This document shows, piece after piece, positions 1 through 8,359 of a DNA stretch of 54,024 nucleotides. This DNA is from JANYCG01 sp031386665 (GTDB lineage: Bacteria > Pseudomonadota > Gammaproteobacteria > Burkholderiales > Burkholderiaceae_C): assembly GCA_031386665.1 (NCBI GenBank), contig JANNCN010000184.1:1-54024 (forward strand), read 5' to 3'. The notes under the pieces are model-generated. The model did not search any database. It saw nothing but the letters and a program-made list of their open reading frames with translations, and was not told the DNA's origin. Position numbers and translations under genes: made by a program. The stretch's first letter is position 1. Every line of letters starts with the position of its first letter.

Positions 1-768
1 CCGACGCAGGCCGCCGTTCCGGCCAAGGCCTGCGTGCATGCCTACCCGCTCATCGAACGTGGTCCCTTCGTGTGGATCTGGACCGGTGACCCGGCACGTG
101 CGGGCGACAGCCAGCCTCCGGCCATCGATTGGACCGAATCGACGGCTTGGAGCACGGTGGGAGGCTACATGGCCGCCGAGTGCAACTACATGCTGCTCAA
201 GGAGAACGTGCTCGACCTGACGCACTTCGGCTACGTGCACCGCAAGACCTTCAAGATCCTCGACTGGGACCGCGCACCCACGGTCAAGGTCGAAAACGGT
301 CAGGTCGAGTTCAGGCTCGAATTCACGCCGACGCGGCTGGCGCCCATCTTCGGCGCCATCACGGGCTTTGGCGACAAACCGATTGCGCGCGTCAACTGGG
401 GTCGCAGCCTGTCGCCGGCCTTGCATGTGGCCGGTCAGGACTTCACCGACCCCGATGCAGCCCCCGGGGCCCGCAGCACGGCCGCCTTCCGCGTGCTGCA
501 CGCCACCACGCCGGCCAGCCCGACCCGCATGCACTACTTCTGGATGACCGGTTGGGACCTGCCTCTGAGCGAGGCGCAGCGCGACCAGATGCTGCAGACG
601 ACGCTGGTGGGCTTCCAGGAAGACAAGGACATGCTCGAGGCCATCCAGGCGCAGATGGTTCGGGACCCACGCGGTCTGGCCTACCCCGAAGTGATGGTGA
701 ACAGCGACCAGTCCGCCATTCAGGCCCGCCGCCAGCTCAAGGCCCGCCTGGACCAGGAGGCCAGCTGA
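1..768 (+). CDS. Rieske-type aromatic oxygenase, large subunit (VanA-like), 5' truncated by window edge
   Basis: The reading frame is open from base 1, so the start and the N-terminal Rieske [2Fe-2S] domain lie upstream; about 255 residues of the catalytic domain are visible. The mononuclear iron motif D-x2-H-x4-H is readable as DLTHFGYVH around nt 217-243, preceded by the usual ENVL, and the third carboxylate is probably in EDKDM near the C-terminus. FVWIWTGD near the N-terminus is typical of vanillate O-demethylase oxygenases and related demethylases. Such enzymes hydroxylate or O/N-demethylate aromatic acids with electrons from a reductase, which is not in this window. The TGA stop overlaps the ATG of the next gene, so translation is probably coupled. 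The family is secure; the substrate is not. Confidence 0.88.
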   Translation, partial: PTQAAVPAKACVHAYPLIERGPFVWIWTGDPARAGDSQPPAIDWTESTAWSTVGGYMAAECNYMLLKENVLDLTHFGYVHRKTFKILDWDRAPTVKVENGQVEFRLEFTPTRLAPIFGAITGFGDKPIARVNWGRSLSPALHVAGQDFTDPDAAPGARSTAAFRVLHATTPASPTRMHYFWMTGWDLPLSEAQRDQMLQTTLVGFQEDKDMLEAIQAQMVRDPRGLAYPEVMVNSDQSAIQARRQLKARLDQEAS

Positions 769-2144
769 TGGGCGCACCTCGTCAGTTCGTGCGCTGCCAG
801 CGCCTGTTCACGGGCCTGGATGACGAGTTGCGGTGCGAATGGACCCTGGTGGTCGAGCAAGGGCGATTCACCCACGTCGGTCCCACGGCCGACGCACCGC
901 AGCCAGGCCCGCAAGACCAGGTGGTCGACGCCGGCGAGCACTTCGTCATGCCGGGCCTGGTGGATGTTCACACCCACCTGGTGTTCGGCAACGCGCGCAG
1001 CGAAGAGGACGTCGACTTCTGGGCCACACCCGAGTTCCGGGCCCTGCGCGGGCTGTTCTTCGCGCAGCATGTGCTGGCGGCGGGCTACACCTCCATCGTG
1101 GTGCCGGGTGACGCTGGCAACTGCAGCATCGCCGTGCGCGACGCCATCTCGGCAGGCCTGTTCGACGGCCCGCGCATTGCGGCCAGCAGCAACGTGATTG
1201 CCAACCGGCACAGCCTCAACGACTGGTTCCCGGAGCACGTGGGCACGCCCGACTACATGACGGGCCGGCTGTGCACGACACGCGACGCGCAGCGGGAAGA
1301 AGTGCGCCGCCAATGCAAGGCCGGCGCCGACATCGTCAAGATCGCGCTCGACGGCACCCACTTCCGCGAGGACGGCACGCACATCGCGGCGTTCACGCAG
1401 GAGGAGGTCTCGGCGATGGTTGCCGAGGTGCACCGGCTGGGCAAACGGGTGGCCACGCACGCCTACGGCAAGGAAGCGGTGTTGCAGGCCGCGCGAGCCG
1501 GGGTCGATGTCGTCTTCCACGCCTTTTTCGCCGACGACGAGTGCGCCCAGGCCCTGTTGAAGTCGGGCTCGGCCGTGGCGCCGACGCTGACCTTCCTGCG
1601 CAACAACATCGAGTTCAGCCAGCCGCACGAGCCGACCTTCGGCTCTGGCTACCACGCCATGCAGCAGCGCGTGGTGGAGATCGCCTGTCGCAACCTGCGC
1701 CGCCTTCGCGATGCAGGCGTGCCCTTCATGACCGGCAGCGACGCGGGTTTTGCCGTCACACCTTACGGGGAATGGCATGCCCGGGAAATTGGCATTTTGG
1801 TTGACTGGCTGGGATTCACACCGGCACAGGCGCTTCGGGCAGCCACATCAGTCAGCGCCCGCCTGATGCCGCGCGGTCGCCCCGGTACGCCGCAGGCGGC
1901 GCAAGTGGGGGCTATTGAGGTGGGTCGGCAGGCTGATTTTTTGTTCATCCAAGGCGACCCGCTGAAAGATGTCAACCTGTTGTTGCAGCGCGAAGCGATT
2001 GCCGCCGTCTACCAAGGTGGGCGGCGCATGTCGACCGAACGCAAGCCCTATGACCCCTGGCAGGTGACCAATTTAAGCAGCCTGAAGTGGACGGCGCTCT
2101 ACACCCGTGAACGGGTTGCAGAATCACGGCCCGCGACCGAGTGA
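768..2144 (+). CDS. Amidohydrolase-superfamily metal-dependent hydrolase
   Basis: This 458-residue protein resembles imidazolonepropionase/dihydroorotase-type amidohydrolases. An N-terminal beta-sandwich leads into the HTH metal motif (residues 68-70, VDVHTHLVFG). Further likely ligands are the Lys in IVKIALDG, the His in ATHAYG, the His in VVFHAFF and the Asp in TGSDAGF, and a short strand closes the protein (ADFLFIQGDPLKDVNLLL). The ATG shares one base with the TGA of the upstream oxygenase, so the two genes are cotranscribed. A longer open frame extends upstream, but it lies inside the oxygenase gene and lacks family similarity. The substrate is unknown; the context suggests hydrolysis of an amide or cyclic intermediate in aromatic or N-heterocycle breakdown. 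Confidence 0.85.
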   Translation: MGAPRQFVRCQRLFTGLDDELRCEWTLVVEQGRFTHVGPTADAPQPGPQDQVVDAGEHFVMPGLVDVHTHLVFGNARSEEDVDFWATPEFRALRGLFFAQHVLAAGYTSIVVPGDAGNCSIAVRDAISAGLFDGPRIAASSNVIANRHSLNDWFPEHVGTPDYMTGRLCTTRDAQREEVRRQCKAGADIVKIALDGTHFREDGTHIAAFTQEEVSAMVAEVHRLGKRVATHAYGKEAVLQAARAGVDVVFHAFFADDECAQALLKSGSAVAPTLTFLRNNIEFSQPHEPTFGSGYHAMQQRVVEIACRNLRRLRDAGVPFMTGSDAGFAVTPYGEWHAREIGILVDWLGFTPAQALRAATSVSARLMPRGRPGTPQAAQVGAIEVGRQADFLFIQGDPLKDVNLLLQREAIAAVYQGGRRMSTERKPYDPWQVTNLSSLKWTALYTRERVAESRPATE

Positions 2145-2184
2145 TCGAACCAATGCAACCTTTGAACCCAACCGGAGAAACCCC

Positions 2185-2763
2185 ATGAGCCTACCCCCCA
2201 TCCACCGCGTTGTCACCGGCCACGATGCCCACGGCAAAGCCATCGTCAGCAGCAACGGGCCTTTGGCCACGGTGGCAGAAATCACCGGTGTGCCCGGCAC
2301 CGTTTTCCATGAAGTTTGGTCGACCAGTGCAACGCCCGCCTCTCTGAACAACGGTGCTGATCCCACGATGGGTCCGCTGACCCTGTCGCCCCCTAAATTG
2401 GGTACGCGAATCCGTTACGTCGATATTCCACCTGACACAGATGACCTGTTGAAAAACGGCGCGGCACGCATGAAGGGCGTGTTTGAGCAGACGGGCAACG
2501 CCGCCACATCCACCGTCAATGCCAATTCGCCCCACCCCTTAATGCACCGGACTGAAACCGTGGACTACGGTATCCTGATTGAAGGTGAGCTGACGCTGAT
2601 TCTGGATGACAGCGAGGTCGATCTCAAGCCAGGCAGTGTCGTGATTCAGCGCGGCACGAACCACGCTTGGGCCAACCGATCTGGGAAAATGTGCCGCATG
2701 CTTTTTATCTTGGTCGATGGGGCGTATGAGCCTTCCATGGGTCAAATGCTCGCCCCCCATTGA
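2185..2763 (+). CDS. Cupin-domain protein
   Basis: A protein of 192 residues with a single cupin in its C-terminal half: HRTETVDYGILIEGELTL, then DLKPGSVVIQRGTNHAWANRS. The first motif has HRT-E-VDY in place of the usual HxH, and the second ends with the conserved NHAW. Similar proteins sit in aromatic catabolic clusters. They are annotated only as cupins, some as possible dioxygenases or isomerases, so no reaction is assigned. The ATG was chosen because a GGAGA ribosome site lies 5-9 nt upstream; the open frame itself continues upstream to 2107. The gene follows the amidohydrolase by 40 nt, and its TGA overlaps a possible TTG start of the next gene, indicating one operon. Confidence 0.8.
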   Translation: MSLPPIHRVVTGHDAHGKAIVSSNGPLATVAEITGVPGTVFHEVWSTSATPASLNNGADPTMGPLTLSPPKLGTRIRYVDIPPDTDDLLKNGAARMKGVFEQTGNAATSTVNANSPHPLMHRTETVDYGILIEGELTLILDDSEVDLKPGSVVIQRGTNHAWANRSGKMCRMLFILVDGAYEPSMGQMLAPH

Positions 2764-2771
2764 GCTTCGCC

Positions 2772-3797
2772 ATGAAGCCCGTGAATTTGCAAGCCGGATT
2801 GCCGCGCCGAAAAGTGCTGGCTGCCGTGGTAGCCGTGATGTCAGTGGTAGGTGCCAGTACGACGCCTCTTGACGCGCTCGGTGCAAGTTGGCCAGAGCGA
2901 ACGGTGCGCATTGTGCTGCCATTCCCAGCGGGTGGCACCTCGGATGTGGTGGCGCGGCTGTTGGCAGAGCGGCTGACGGCTGCACTGGGGCAGCCCTTCA
3001 TAGTGGAGTCCAAGCCCGGCGCCAACGGCATCATTGCCAGCGACTTTGTTGCCAAGTCAAGTGACGGGCATACTTTTTTGTTCGCCAGTGCGGCCCATGC
3101 CAGTAACGCCAGTCTTTACCCCAAACTGCCCTACGTTACGTCGCGTGACTTTGTCCCCATTGCCTTGATTGTGCCGCCTGGCCCTATGGTGATTGCGGTG
3201 AACGCAAGCCTCCCAGTGCGCAACCTTGCAGAGCTGATCGACTATGTGCGCAAGAATCCGGGTGGCCTGACTTACGCGTCGGCCGGTATCGGCAACACGC
3301 TCCATTTGGCGGGTGAAATGCTGGCGCAAATGGGCAACATCAAAATGTTGCATGTACCCTACCGGGGTGCTGCGCCCGCCTTGACAGACCTTGCCGGTGG
3401 ACAGGTTCAATTGATGTTCAACAGCGCTATGGCCGTGGCTCCTTTTGTGAAAGATGGCCGGTTGCGGCTGATTGCCCAAACCGGTGCCAAGCGGGCGGCT
3501 GCCATGCCAGACCTGCCAACTGTCGCGGAATCTGGCATTGCCGGTTTCGAAGTGACGGGTTGGTTCGGTCTGATGGCACCTGCCAACACCGCGCCCGAGG
3601 TGGTGCACCGTGTGAACACCGAGGTCAACCGCATCATGGCGTTGCCCGAGTTGCGCGAAAAACTTGTGCTGCTCGGAACCAACGACGTGCCCACGCTGAG
3701 CCCGGAGGCCTTTGCAGTCTTCGTGGCGGCAGAAACTACGCGTTACGCCGCAGTGATCAAAGCGGCGGGAGTCACGTTGGCGCTACCGACGCCATGA
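2772..3797 (+). CDS. Bug-family (TctC-like) periplasmic solute-binding protein
   Basis: A protein of 341 residues with a signal peptide: PRRK followed by a hydrophobic stretch and a small-residue cleavage region before ASWPERTVRIV. The Bug/TctC hallmarks are present: PFPAGGTSDVVARLLAERL, KPGANGIIASDFVAK, YRGAAPALTDLAGGQVQLMF and DLPTVAESG. These proteins bind carboxylates in the periplasm for TctAB-type transporters. As is common in Burkholderiales it is an orphan, with no tctA or tctB nearby. The position suggests that it captures the substrate of the surrounding catabolic cluster. A TTG start 12 nt upstream would overlap the cupin stop; the ATG is preferred because it gives a normal short n-region. 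Confidence 0.9.
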   Translation: MKPVNLQAGLPRRKVLAAVVAVMSVVGASTTPLDALGASWPERTVRIVLPFPAGGTSDVVARLLAERLTAALGQPFIVESKPGANGIIASDFVAKSSDGHTFLFASAAHASNASLYPKLPYVTSRDFVPIALIVPPGPMVIAVNASLPVRNLAELIDYVRKNPGGLTYASAGIGNTLHLAGEMLAQMGNIKMLHVPYRGAAPALTDLAGGQVQLMFNSAMAVAPFVKDGRLRLIAQTGAKRAAAMPDLPTVAESGIAGFEVTGWFGLMAPANTAPEVVHRVNTEVNRIMALPELREKLVLLGTNDVPTLSPEAFAVFVAAETTRYAAVIKAAGVTLALPTP

Positions 3798-3798
3798 G

Positions 3799-4641
3799 CT
3801 ACAAACCCAGCACGCTCTCGGCGTTGCCGTGCATTATTTTTTCCATCACCTCGTCCTTGTAGCCTAGCTCGCGCCATTCGCGCAAGATGCGCTCGTAGGG
3901 CAAGCTGGGGTAGTCGCTGCCAAACATGATTTTGTCTTGCAAGCGACCGCGAATATCCACTTTGAGGTTGCCGGGGAAATGTTTGGGTGCCCAACCCGAC
4001 ATTTCCCAGTACACATTGCCTTTGTGCAAGGCCACGGCAGTGGTTTCCTCAACCCACGGCCAACCCGGGTGGGCCATGATGATTTTGAGATTCGGAAAAT
4101 CAGCCGCCAAATCGTCAATGTGGGACGGATGCGCGTGGCGCACCCGCGCGCCGTTGCCACCTGGCATGCCCGCACCCATGCCGGTGGTGCCCACGTCAAT
4201 CATGACGGCGGCCCCCAAAGAATTAATCACTTCAAACAGGTCATAGTGACGTCTGTCATTGACCGCAAAGTGCTGCATGATGGGGTGAAAGTGAAAGCCA
4301 ATGAAGCCCAGCTCTTTGACCGCGCGGGTGACTTGGCGAATCGCAACTTCACCCTTGGCGGGTTCCACTGCGCCCCAGCATTGAATCACCCGTTGCGGAT
4401 GGCGTTTCCACATGGCGTGCACGTACTCGTTGGTGCAGGGTGGGGTGGCAATGGTCGTCTCTAGGTCGAGCGCGACCAGGCAGGCGTCTACCCCGGCTTC
4501 GGTGAATTCGGCGATCACCTCGGCCTCGGTTTTGGCAACCCAATCGCGTTTCCAGTAGGTGGCCAAGGCGTCGGGGTAGGGGCCTTGGGAGTCAATCCAG
4601 GTTTGGGTTCCGGGGTAGCAATGCAGGTCAATGATTCTCAT
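3799..4641 (-). CDS. Amidohydrolase family 2 (ACMSD-like TIM-barrel) protein
   Basis: A protein of 280 residues of the amidohydrolase-2 family, which includes decarboxylases and hydrolases of aromatic-acid intermediates. Recognisable elements are IIDLHCYPG at the N-terminus, IGFHFHPIMQ, KIIMAHPGWPW (metal His) and DKIMFGSDYPSLPYERI (conserved Asp). The usual N-terminal HxH is here HCY, so one metal ligand is missing or displaced, as in part of the family. The gene converges with the Bug gene, the two stops being a base apart, and lies 55 nt downstream of the adenylase on the same strand. It therefore probably shares the adenylase-SDR-side transcript. The reaction is not determined. Confidence 0.8.
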   Translation of the reverse strand: MRIIDLHCYPGTQTWIDSQGPYPDALATYWKRDWVAKTEAEVIAEFTEAGVDACLVALDLETTIATPPCTNEYVHAMWKRHPQRVIQCWGAVEPAKGEVAIRQVTRAVKELGFIGFHFHPIMQHFAVNDRRHYDLFEVINSLGAAVMIDVGTTGMGAGMPGGNGARVRHAHPSHIDDLAADFPNLKIIMAHPGWPWVEETTAVALHKGNVYWEMSGWAPKHFPGNLKVDIRGRLQDKIMFGSDYPSLPYERILREWRELGYKDEVMEKIMHGNAESVLGL

Positions 4642-4696
4642 GTGACATCCTTCAAGTTGGCGGTTTCAATGGGTAGGTCAGAGCCGAGGGGTCAGT

Positions 4697-6367
4697 TCAG
4701 GCGGATCGTGACGCTGCTTGGGCAGTCTGTTCTAGCGCAAGTTTTTCAGCCACCAACTCGCCGAGCGCTTTTTTGGAGACTTTGCCAAACGTAGACACCG
4801 GAAATTCCGCCATAATTTCAAGCCGCTCCGGCAGTTTGAACCTGGCGATTTCTTGGGTTTGCAAAAAGGCGACAAGCGTAGACAGGTTCAGCGTCTGCCC
4901 GCGAGCGAGGATCACAAAGGCGCACATTTTCTCGCCCATGTGGGGGTCAGGCATGGGCACGCAGGCTGCGTTTTGCACGGCGGGGTGCATGAGAATCAAA
5001 TTCTCGACCTCTTCCGCGCTGATTTTTTCGCCACCCCGGTTGATCAAGTCCTTCTTGCGGCCTTCTACTACGTAGTTGCCCGAGGGGTGCATGCGCATCA
5101 GGTCGCCAGATCGGTAAAAGCCGTCGGTCGTGAACTGCTTGGCGTTGTACTCGGGCACGCCAAAGTAACCGCGCAGGGTGTAGGGGCCGCGCACGGTCAG
5201 TTCGCCCACCTCGCCTAGGGGGACTTCGCGGTCGTCTTCGTCCAGCAGCTTGACTTCATCGTCGGCGCAGACCGGGCGGCCACAGGTTTCCAGCTTCACC
5301 ACTTCAGAGTCAGTGGCGCGAACAAACATCAGCGTGCCTTCAGACATGCCAAAGTTCTCTTGCACAAAGACGCCCGGAATCAAAGCACGGGTTTTGGCAC
5401 GCACCTCGGGCTGCATGCGCTGTCCACCACTTTGAATCAGCTTCAGGCTGCTCAAGTCATAGTCATGCGCGCTCGGGTCGTTGATCAGGCGAATCAAGAG
5501 CGCGGGCACCACTTTAAGGTGGGTCACCTTGTGTTTTTGAATCAGCGCAAACATCTCCGCCGGGCGGGTGTTGGCGTGAACGACGATCTTCGCACCGTGG
5601 AACATAAAGCCTTGAATGCCAGGGCAGGCCAGTGGCAGATTGTGTGCAATCGGCAACACCAGCAGCAGCACAGAATCTGGGGTGACCTCGCAAACTGACG
5701 CCGCCACTTTGGAGTTGTAGGCGTAGTCGTTGTGGGTGCGCGGAATCAGTTTGGGCACGCCTGTGGTGCCGCCAGACAACTGAAAAATGCAAGGCTCGCT
5801 GGCGTCAATTCGGATGTCGGTAAGACGTGCCAGCGGCAGCTTGGCTGGGCGGTCGATCAGCTCGCGCAGCGAATACTCCCCTGGCCCTGCGTCTCCCAGC
5901 ACGATGCGGATTTTGAACGCCGGGTTGTCAGCCTGAATCCGCTTCATGATGGGTGAAAAACTGAAGTCACCTGAAGTCTGTGGGTAAACGCAGGTGCTGG
6001 CCCCAGACAGGTTCACAAACTGGCTGATTTCAGTGAACCTGTGCGTCACCAGCGCGGCAATCGGAATAGCCCCGATTTTTTGCAAGGCAAAGTACAGCAA
6101 CACGAACTCGTGCACATTGGGCAAGGTAGGCACCACCCGGTCTAGCGGCTGAATGCCGATGTCGAGCAAGTTCAGCGCCAGGTTGGTGGTGACAGTGTCA
6201 AGCTCGGCGTAGGTGAATTCGCGTTCACCATCTACCAGCACGGTGCGCTTGGCATAACTTTGGTAAACCGTCTCGAACTCTTGGGCCAGAGACCGGTCGC
6301 GCCAATAGCCCTTTTGGCGATATCGGGCAGCAAACTGGGGCGGAAACGGCACAAAACCTGGCAACAT
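4697..6367 (-). CDS. Aryl-acid AMP ligase (EntE-like)
   Basis: A 556-residue ANL-superfamily adenylate-forming enzyme. The phosphate-binding loop is LSGGTTGVPKLIPRTHNDY, followed by the EntE/DhbE-like LPIAHNLPLACPG, NFGMSEG, YRSGDLMRMHPSGNYVVEGRKKDLINRGGEKI in outline, and a C-terminal FGKVSKKAL with the catalytic Lys. The closest character is 2,3-dihydroxybenzoate- or salicylate-AMP ligase. No siderophore NRPS is present, so a catabolic role is likely: activating an aromatic acid to its acyl-AMP or CoA thioester. The start at 6367 has AAAGGA upstream; the frame runs on to 6442, but that extension does not look like the family. The SDR gene ends 46 nt upstream on the same strand. Confidence 0.87.
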   Translation of the reverse strand: MLPGFVPFPPQFAARYRQKGYWRDRSLAQEFETVYQSYAKRTVLVDGEREFTYAELDTVTTNLALNLLDIGIQPLDRVVPTLPNVHEFVLLYFALQKIGAIPIAALVTHRFTEISQFVNLSGASTCVYPQTSGDFSFSPIMKRIQADNPAFKIRIVLGDAGPGEYSLRELIDRPAKLPLARLTDIRIDASEPCIFQLSGGTTGVPKLIPRTHNDYAYNSKVAASVCEVTPDSVLLLVLPIAHNLPLACPGIQGFMFHGAKIVVHANTRPAEMFALIQKHKVTHLKVVPALLIRLINDPSAHDYDLSSLKLIQSGGQRMQPEVRAKTRALIPGVFVQENFGMSEGTLMFVRATDSEVVKLETCGRPVCADDEVKLLDEDDREVPLGEVGELTVRGPYTLRGYFGVPEYNAKQFTTDGFYRSGDLMRMHPSGNYVVEGRKKDLINRGGEKISAEEVENLILMHPAVQNAACVPMPDPHMGEKMCAFVILARGQTLNLSTLVAFLQTQEIARFKLPERLEIMAEFPVSTFGKVSKKALGELVAEKLALEQTAQAASRSA

Positions 6368-6413
6368 GATCAGTCCTTTCGTGCTGCATGGCGTGAAAAT
6401 TCGGAGTTTGTGG

Positions 6414-7187
6414 TCAGGTCGAGCTGGTGAAGCCGCCGTCAATTACCACGATTTCTCCGGTGACGAAGCGGTTAGCGGTGAGCAGGTTCAACATGGTTTC
6501 GGCCACATCGTCGGCAGTCACGCAGCGCCTCAGTGGCGTGAGCTTGGCGCGCTTGCCCATCAGGTCGTCGTATTTGTCGCCCAGCATGCGCTGCATCCAG
6601 TCGCCCTCCATCCAGCCGGGCGCCACGGCATTCACGCGAATGTCTGGCCCCAAATTCCAGGCCAGGGTTTTGGTGAGGTTGACCACGGCCGCTTTGCTGG
6701 CGGCGTAGGGCAGCGGCTGCGGGCCGGGGCGCAAACCAACGATGCTGGCACTGTTGACAACCGCCGGATTGCCCCCCAATGCCTTGCCTTTTTTGAGCAG
6801 CGGCACGGCCGCGCGGGTCACCTGAAACGTGCCGCGCACGTTCACTGCAAATGTGCGATCCCATTCGTCCAAGTCCAGGCTGTCCAGGTCCTTGACCTTC
6901 CATTTGGCCGTGGTGCCCGCGTTGTTGATCAGCGCGTCCAAATGGCCGAACGCGGCGTCCACCTGGGCCATCATGGCGCGCACGGCAGCTTCATCGCTCA
7001 CGTCGCATTGCACCAGCAGGGTTTGAGCGCCCAGGACTTGCGCTTCTAATGCGGTCGCTTGGGCGGCTTTGGCGCTGCTCGCGTAGTTGATCGCCACGTC
7101 GTAGCCTGCCTTTGCCAATGCCAATACGGCGCTTTTGCCAATGCCAGTGGCACCGCCAGTCACCAGGGCTTTTTTTCGGTCGGTCAT
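6414..7187 (-). CDS. Short-chain dehydrogenase/reductase (SDR)
   Basis: A classical SDR of 257 residues. The cofactor loop is TGGATGIGK near residue 10, NNAG is at about 88-91, the catalytic Ser lies in NSASIVG and the catalytic pair in YAASK. The C-terminus ends VTGEIVVIDGGF, typical of FabG-like members. The enzyme uses NAD(P)H to interconvert an alcohol and a ketone. It is the first gene of the minus-strand unit that continues into the AMP ligase and amidohydrolase-2 genes, and it faces a LysR regulator across a 133-bp intergenic region holding a near-ideal LysR site. It therefore probably acts on an intermediate of the local pathway under that regulator. Confidence 0.9.
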   Translation of the reverse strand: MTDRKKALVTGGATGIGKSAVLALAKAGYDVAINYASSAKAAQATALEAQVLGAQTLLVQCDVSDEAAVRAMMAQVDAAFGHLDALINNAGTTAKWKVKDLDSLDLDEWDRTFAVNVRGTFQVTRAAVPLLKKGKALGGNPAVVNSASIVGLRPGPQPLPYAASKAAVVNLTKTLAWNLGPDIRVNAVAPGWMEGDWMQRMLGDKYDDLMGKRAKLTPLRRCVTADDVAETMLNLLTANRFVTGEIVVIDGGFTSST

Positions 7188-7266
7188 GGGTTTGTCTTCT
7201 CGGGTTAACTGAATTTAGCGTCAATGTAGGCCGTTGTGGGGTGCACGAAAAGATGGCAAAATCAAA

Positions 7267-7293
7267 TTGGTGATCTGATTTTTGCATCACCAA
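7267..7293. promoter_or_regulatory. LysR-type regulator binding site (T-N11-A)
   Basis: TTGGTGAT (7267-7274) and ATCACCAA (7286-7293) form a perfect 8-bp inverted repeat separated by exactly 11 nt, the canonical T-N11-A geometry of LysR-family boxes. It lies between the divergent SDR gene (start 7187) and the LysR gene (start 7321), 27 nt from the regulator's ATG. This fits autoregulation plus control of the SDR-ligase-amidohydrolase unit. The repeat is seen directly; its use by this regulator is inferred. Confidence 0.75.
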
Positions 7294-7320
7294 AATCTTG
7301 CATTTTTCGGCTGACACCCC

Positions 7321-8223
7321 ATGAAACTGGACCAACTTCACCACCTGGTGGCCATCGTCGAGCATGGCAGTTTGCGAGCGGCCGCCAGGCGACTGAACCA
7401 GCCGCAACCGGCGCTGACCCGCAGCATTCGGGCGCTGGAGAAAGACCTTGGAGTCAGCCTGTTTTTGCGCGAGACCACGGGCATGGTGCTGACCGCGGCG
7501 GGGCGGCGTTTTCATGGCCGCGCCAGCGCCATGCTGAACGAGGCCAGACGCGCTTGTGACGAAATCGCCCAGCACAGTGGCGACGACCAAGGCACCGTGG
7601 TGCTGGCGTTGTCCATCATGCCGCACTTGGGGCTGCTGCCCCAGGCGCTTCAAGGGTTTAGAAAGCGTTACCCAGGCGTGCTGTTGCAGTTGATTGAAGG
7701 CCTGTTTCCGGATGTCGAAAGTGCCCTGCGTGCCGGCTCGATTGACTTCTACCTGGGGGCCGCGCCCCACTCGGGCCCCGCACCCGGTTTATCGGTGCAG
7801 GTGCTTCTGCAAAACCGCCGTGCCGTAGTGTGCCGCAAGGGGCATCCGCTGGCCAAGGCACTCAGCCTGAAAGAGCTGGGCGCTGCTGACTGGGCCATCA
7901 CGGGGGTGGACTACAACGCGCTGGACGACATGGCAAAGCTGTTTGCTAGCCACGCCATGGTGGCCCCGCGCGTGGTGCTGCGTGCGCGCTCGGCCATGTC
8001 GATGATGGTGGCCCTGGCGCACAGCGATTTGTTGGCCATGTTGCCCATTCAGTGGGCGCAGTTTCCAATGACGCGCGACACCCTGCAAACTATTCCGATT
8101 GCCGAGACTTTGCCAGCCCCGGCAATCGTGTTGATTCGCCGCCCCGATTTGCCGCTCACGCCCGCGGCCGAGTATTTTTGTGATTTGATGAAGCGAAATT
8201 TGCCTGAATCAGTGTCTGAATAA
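7321..8223 (+). CDS. LysR-family transcriptional regulator
   Basis: A protein of 300 residues. The N-terminal winged helix-turn-helix is clear: MKLDQLHHLVAIVEHGSLR, then RRLNQPQPALTRSIRALEKDLG and LFLRETTGMVLTAAG, within residues 1-60. The rest is the periplasmic-binding-like effector domain (about 90-295). It is divergent from the SDR gene with a perfect T-N11-A palindrome between them, so it probably senses the pathway substrate or an intermediate and controls the minus-strand catabolic genes. The VOC gene follows 136 nt downstream on the same strand and may be part of the same regulon. Confidence 0.92.
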   Translation: MKLDQLHHLVAIVEHGSLRAAARRLNQPQPALTRSIRALEKDLGVSLFLRETTGMVLTAAGRRFHGRASAMLNEARRACDEIAQHSGDDQGTVVLALSIMPHLGLLPQALQGFRKRYPGVLLQLIEGLFPDVESALRAGSIDFYLGAAPHSGPAPGLSVQVLLQNRRAVVCRKGHPLAKALSLKELGAADWAITGVDYNALDDMAKLFASHAMVAPRVVLRARSAMSMMVALAHSDLLAMLPIQWAQFPMTRDTLQTIPIAETLPAPAIVLIRRPDLPLTPAAEYFCDLMKRNLPESVSE

Positions 8224-8359
8224 GGGCCAGATTGAAAGCTGAAATGAAAGCCGGATTGAAAAAGTGTTTTTTCAATTCAGAAGGCTCGCCAAACACCGCC
8301 CAACACCGCGAAACGGGTAGCATGATGGCGAAATCTGTCGGTTTTATGGAGCCTTGAGC

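Noticed and set aside
129..767. Long open frame in another phase upstream of the amidohydrolase start
   Set aside because: It lies wholly inside the Rieske oxygenase gene, is Arg/Gly/Pro-rich as expected for a shifted GC-rich frame, and lacks amidohydrolase similarity before 768.
720..1778. 352-codon antisense open frame over the amidohydrolase
   Set aside because: Shadow frame with no domain and no ribosome site; the plus-strand gene has clear metal-binding motifs.
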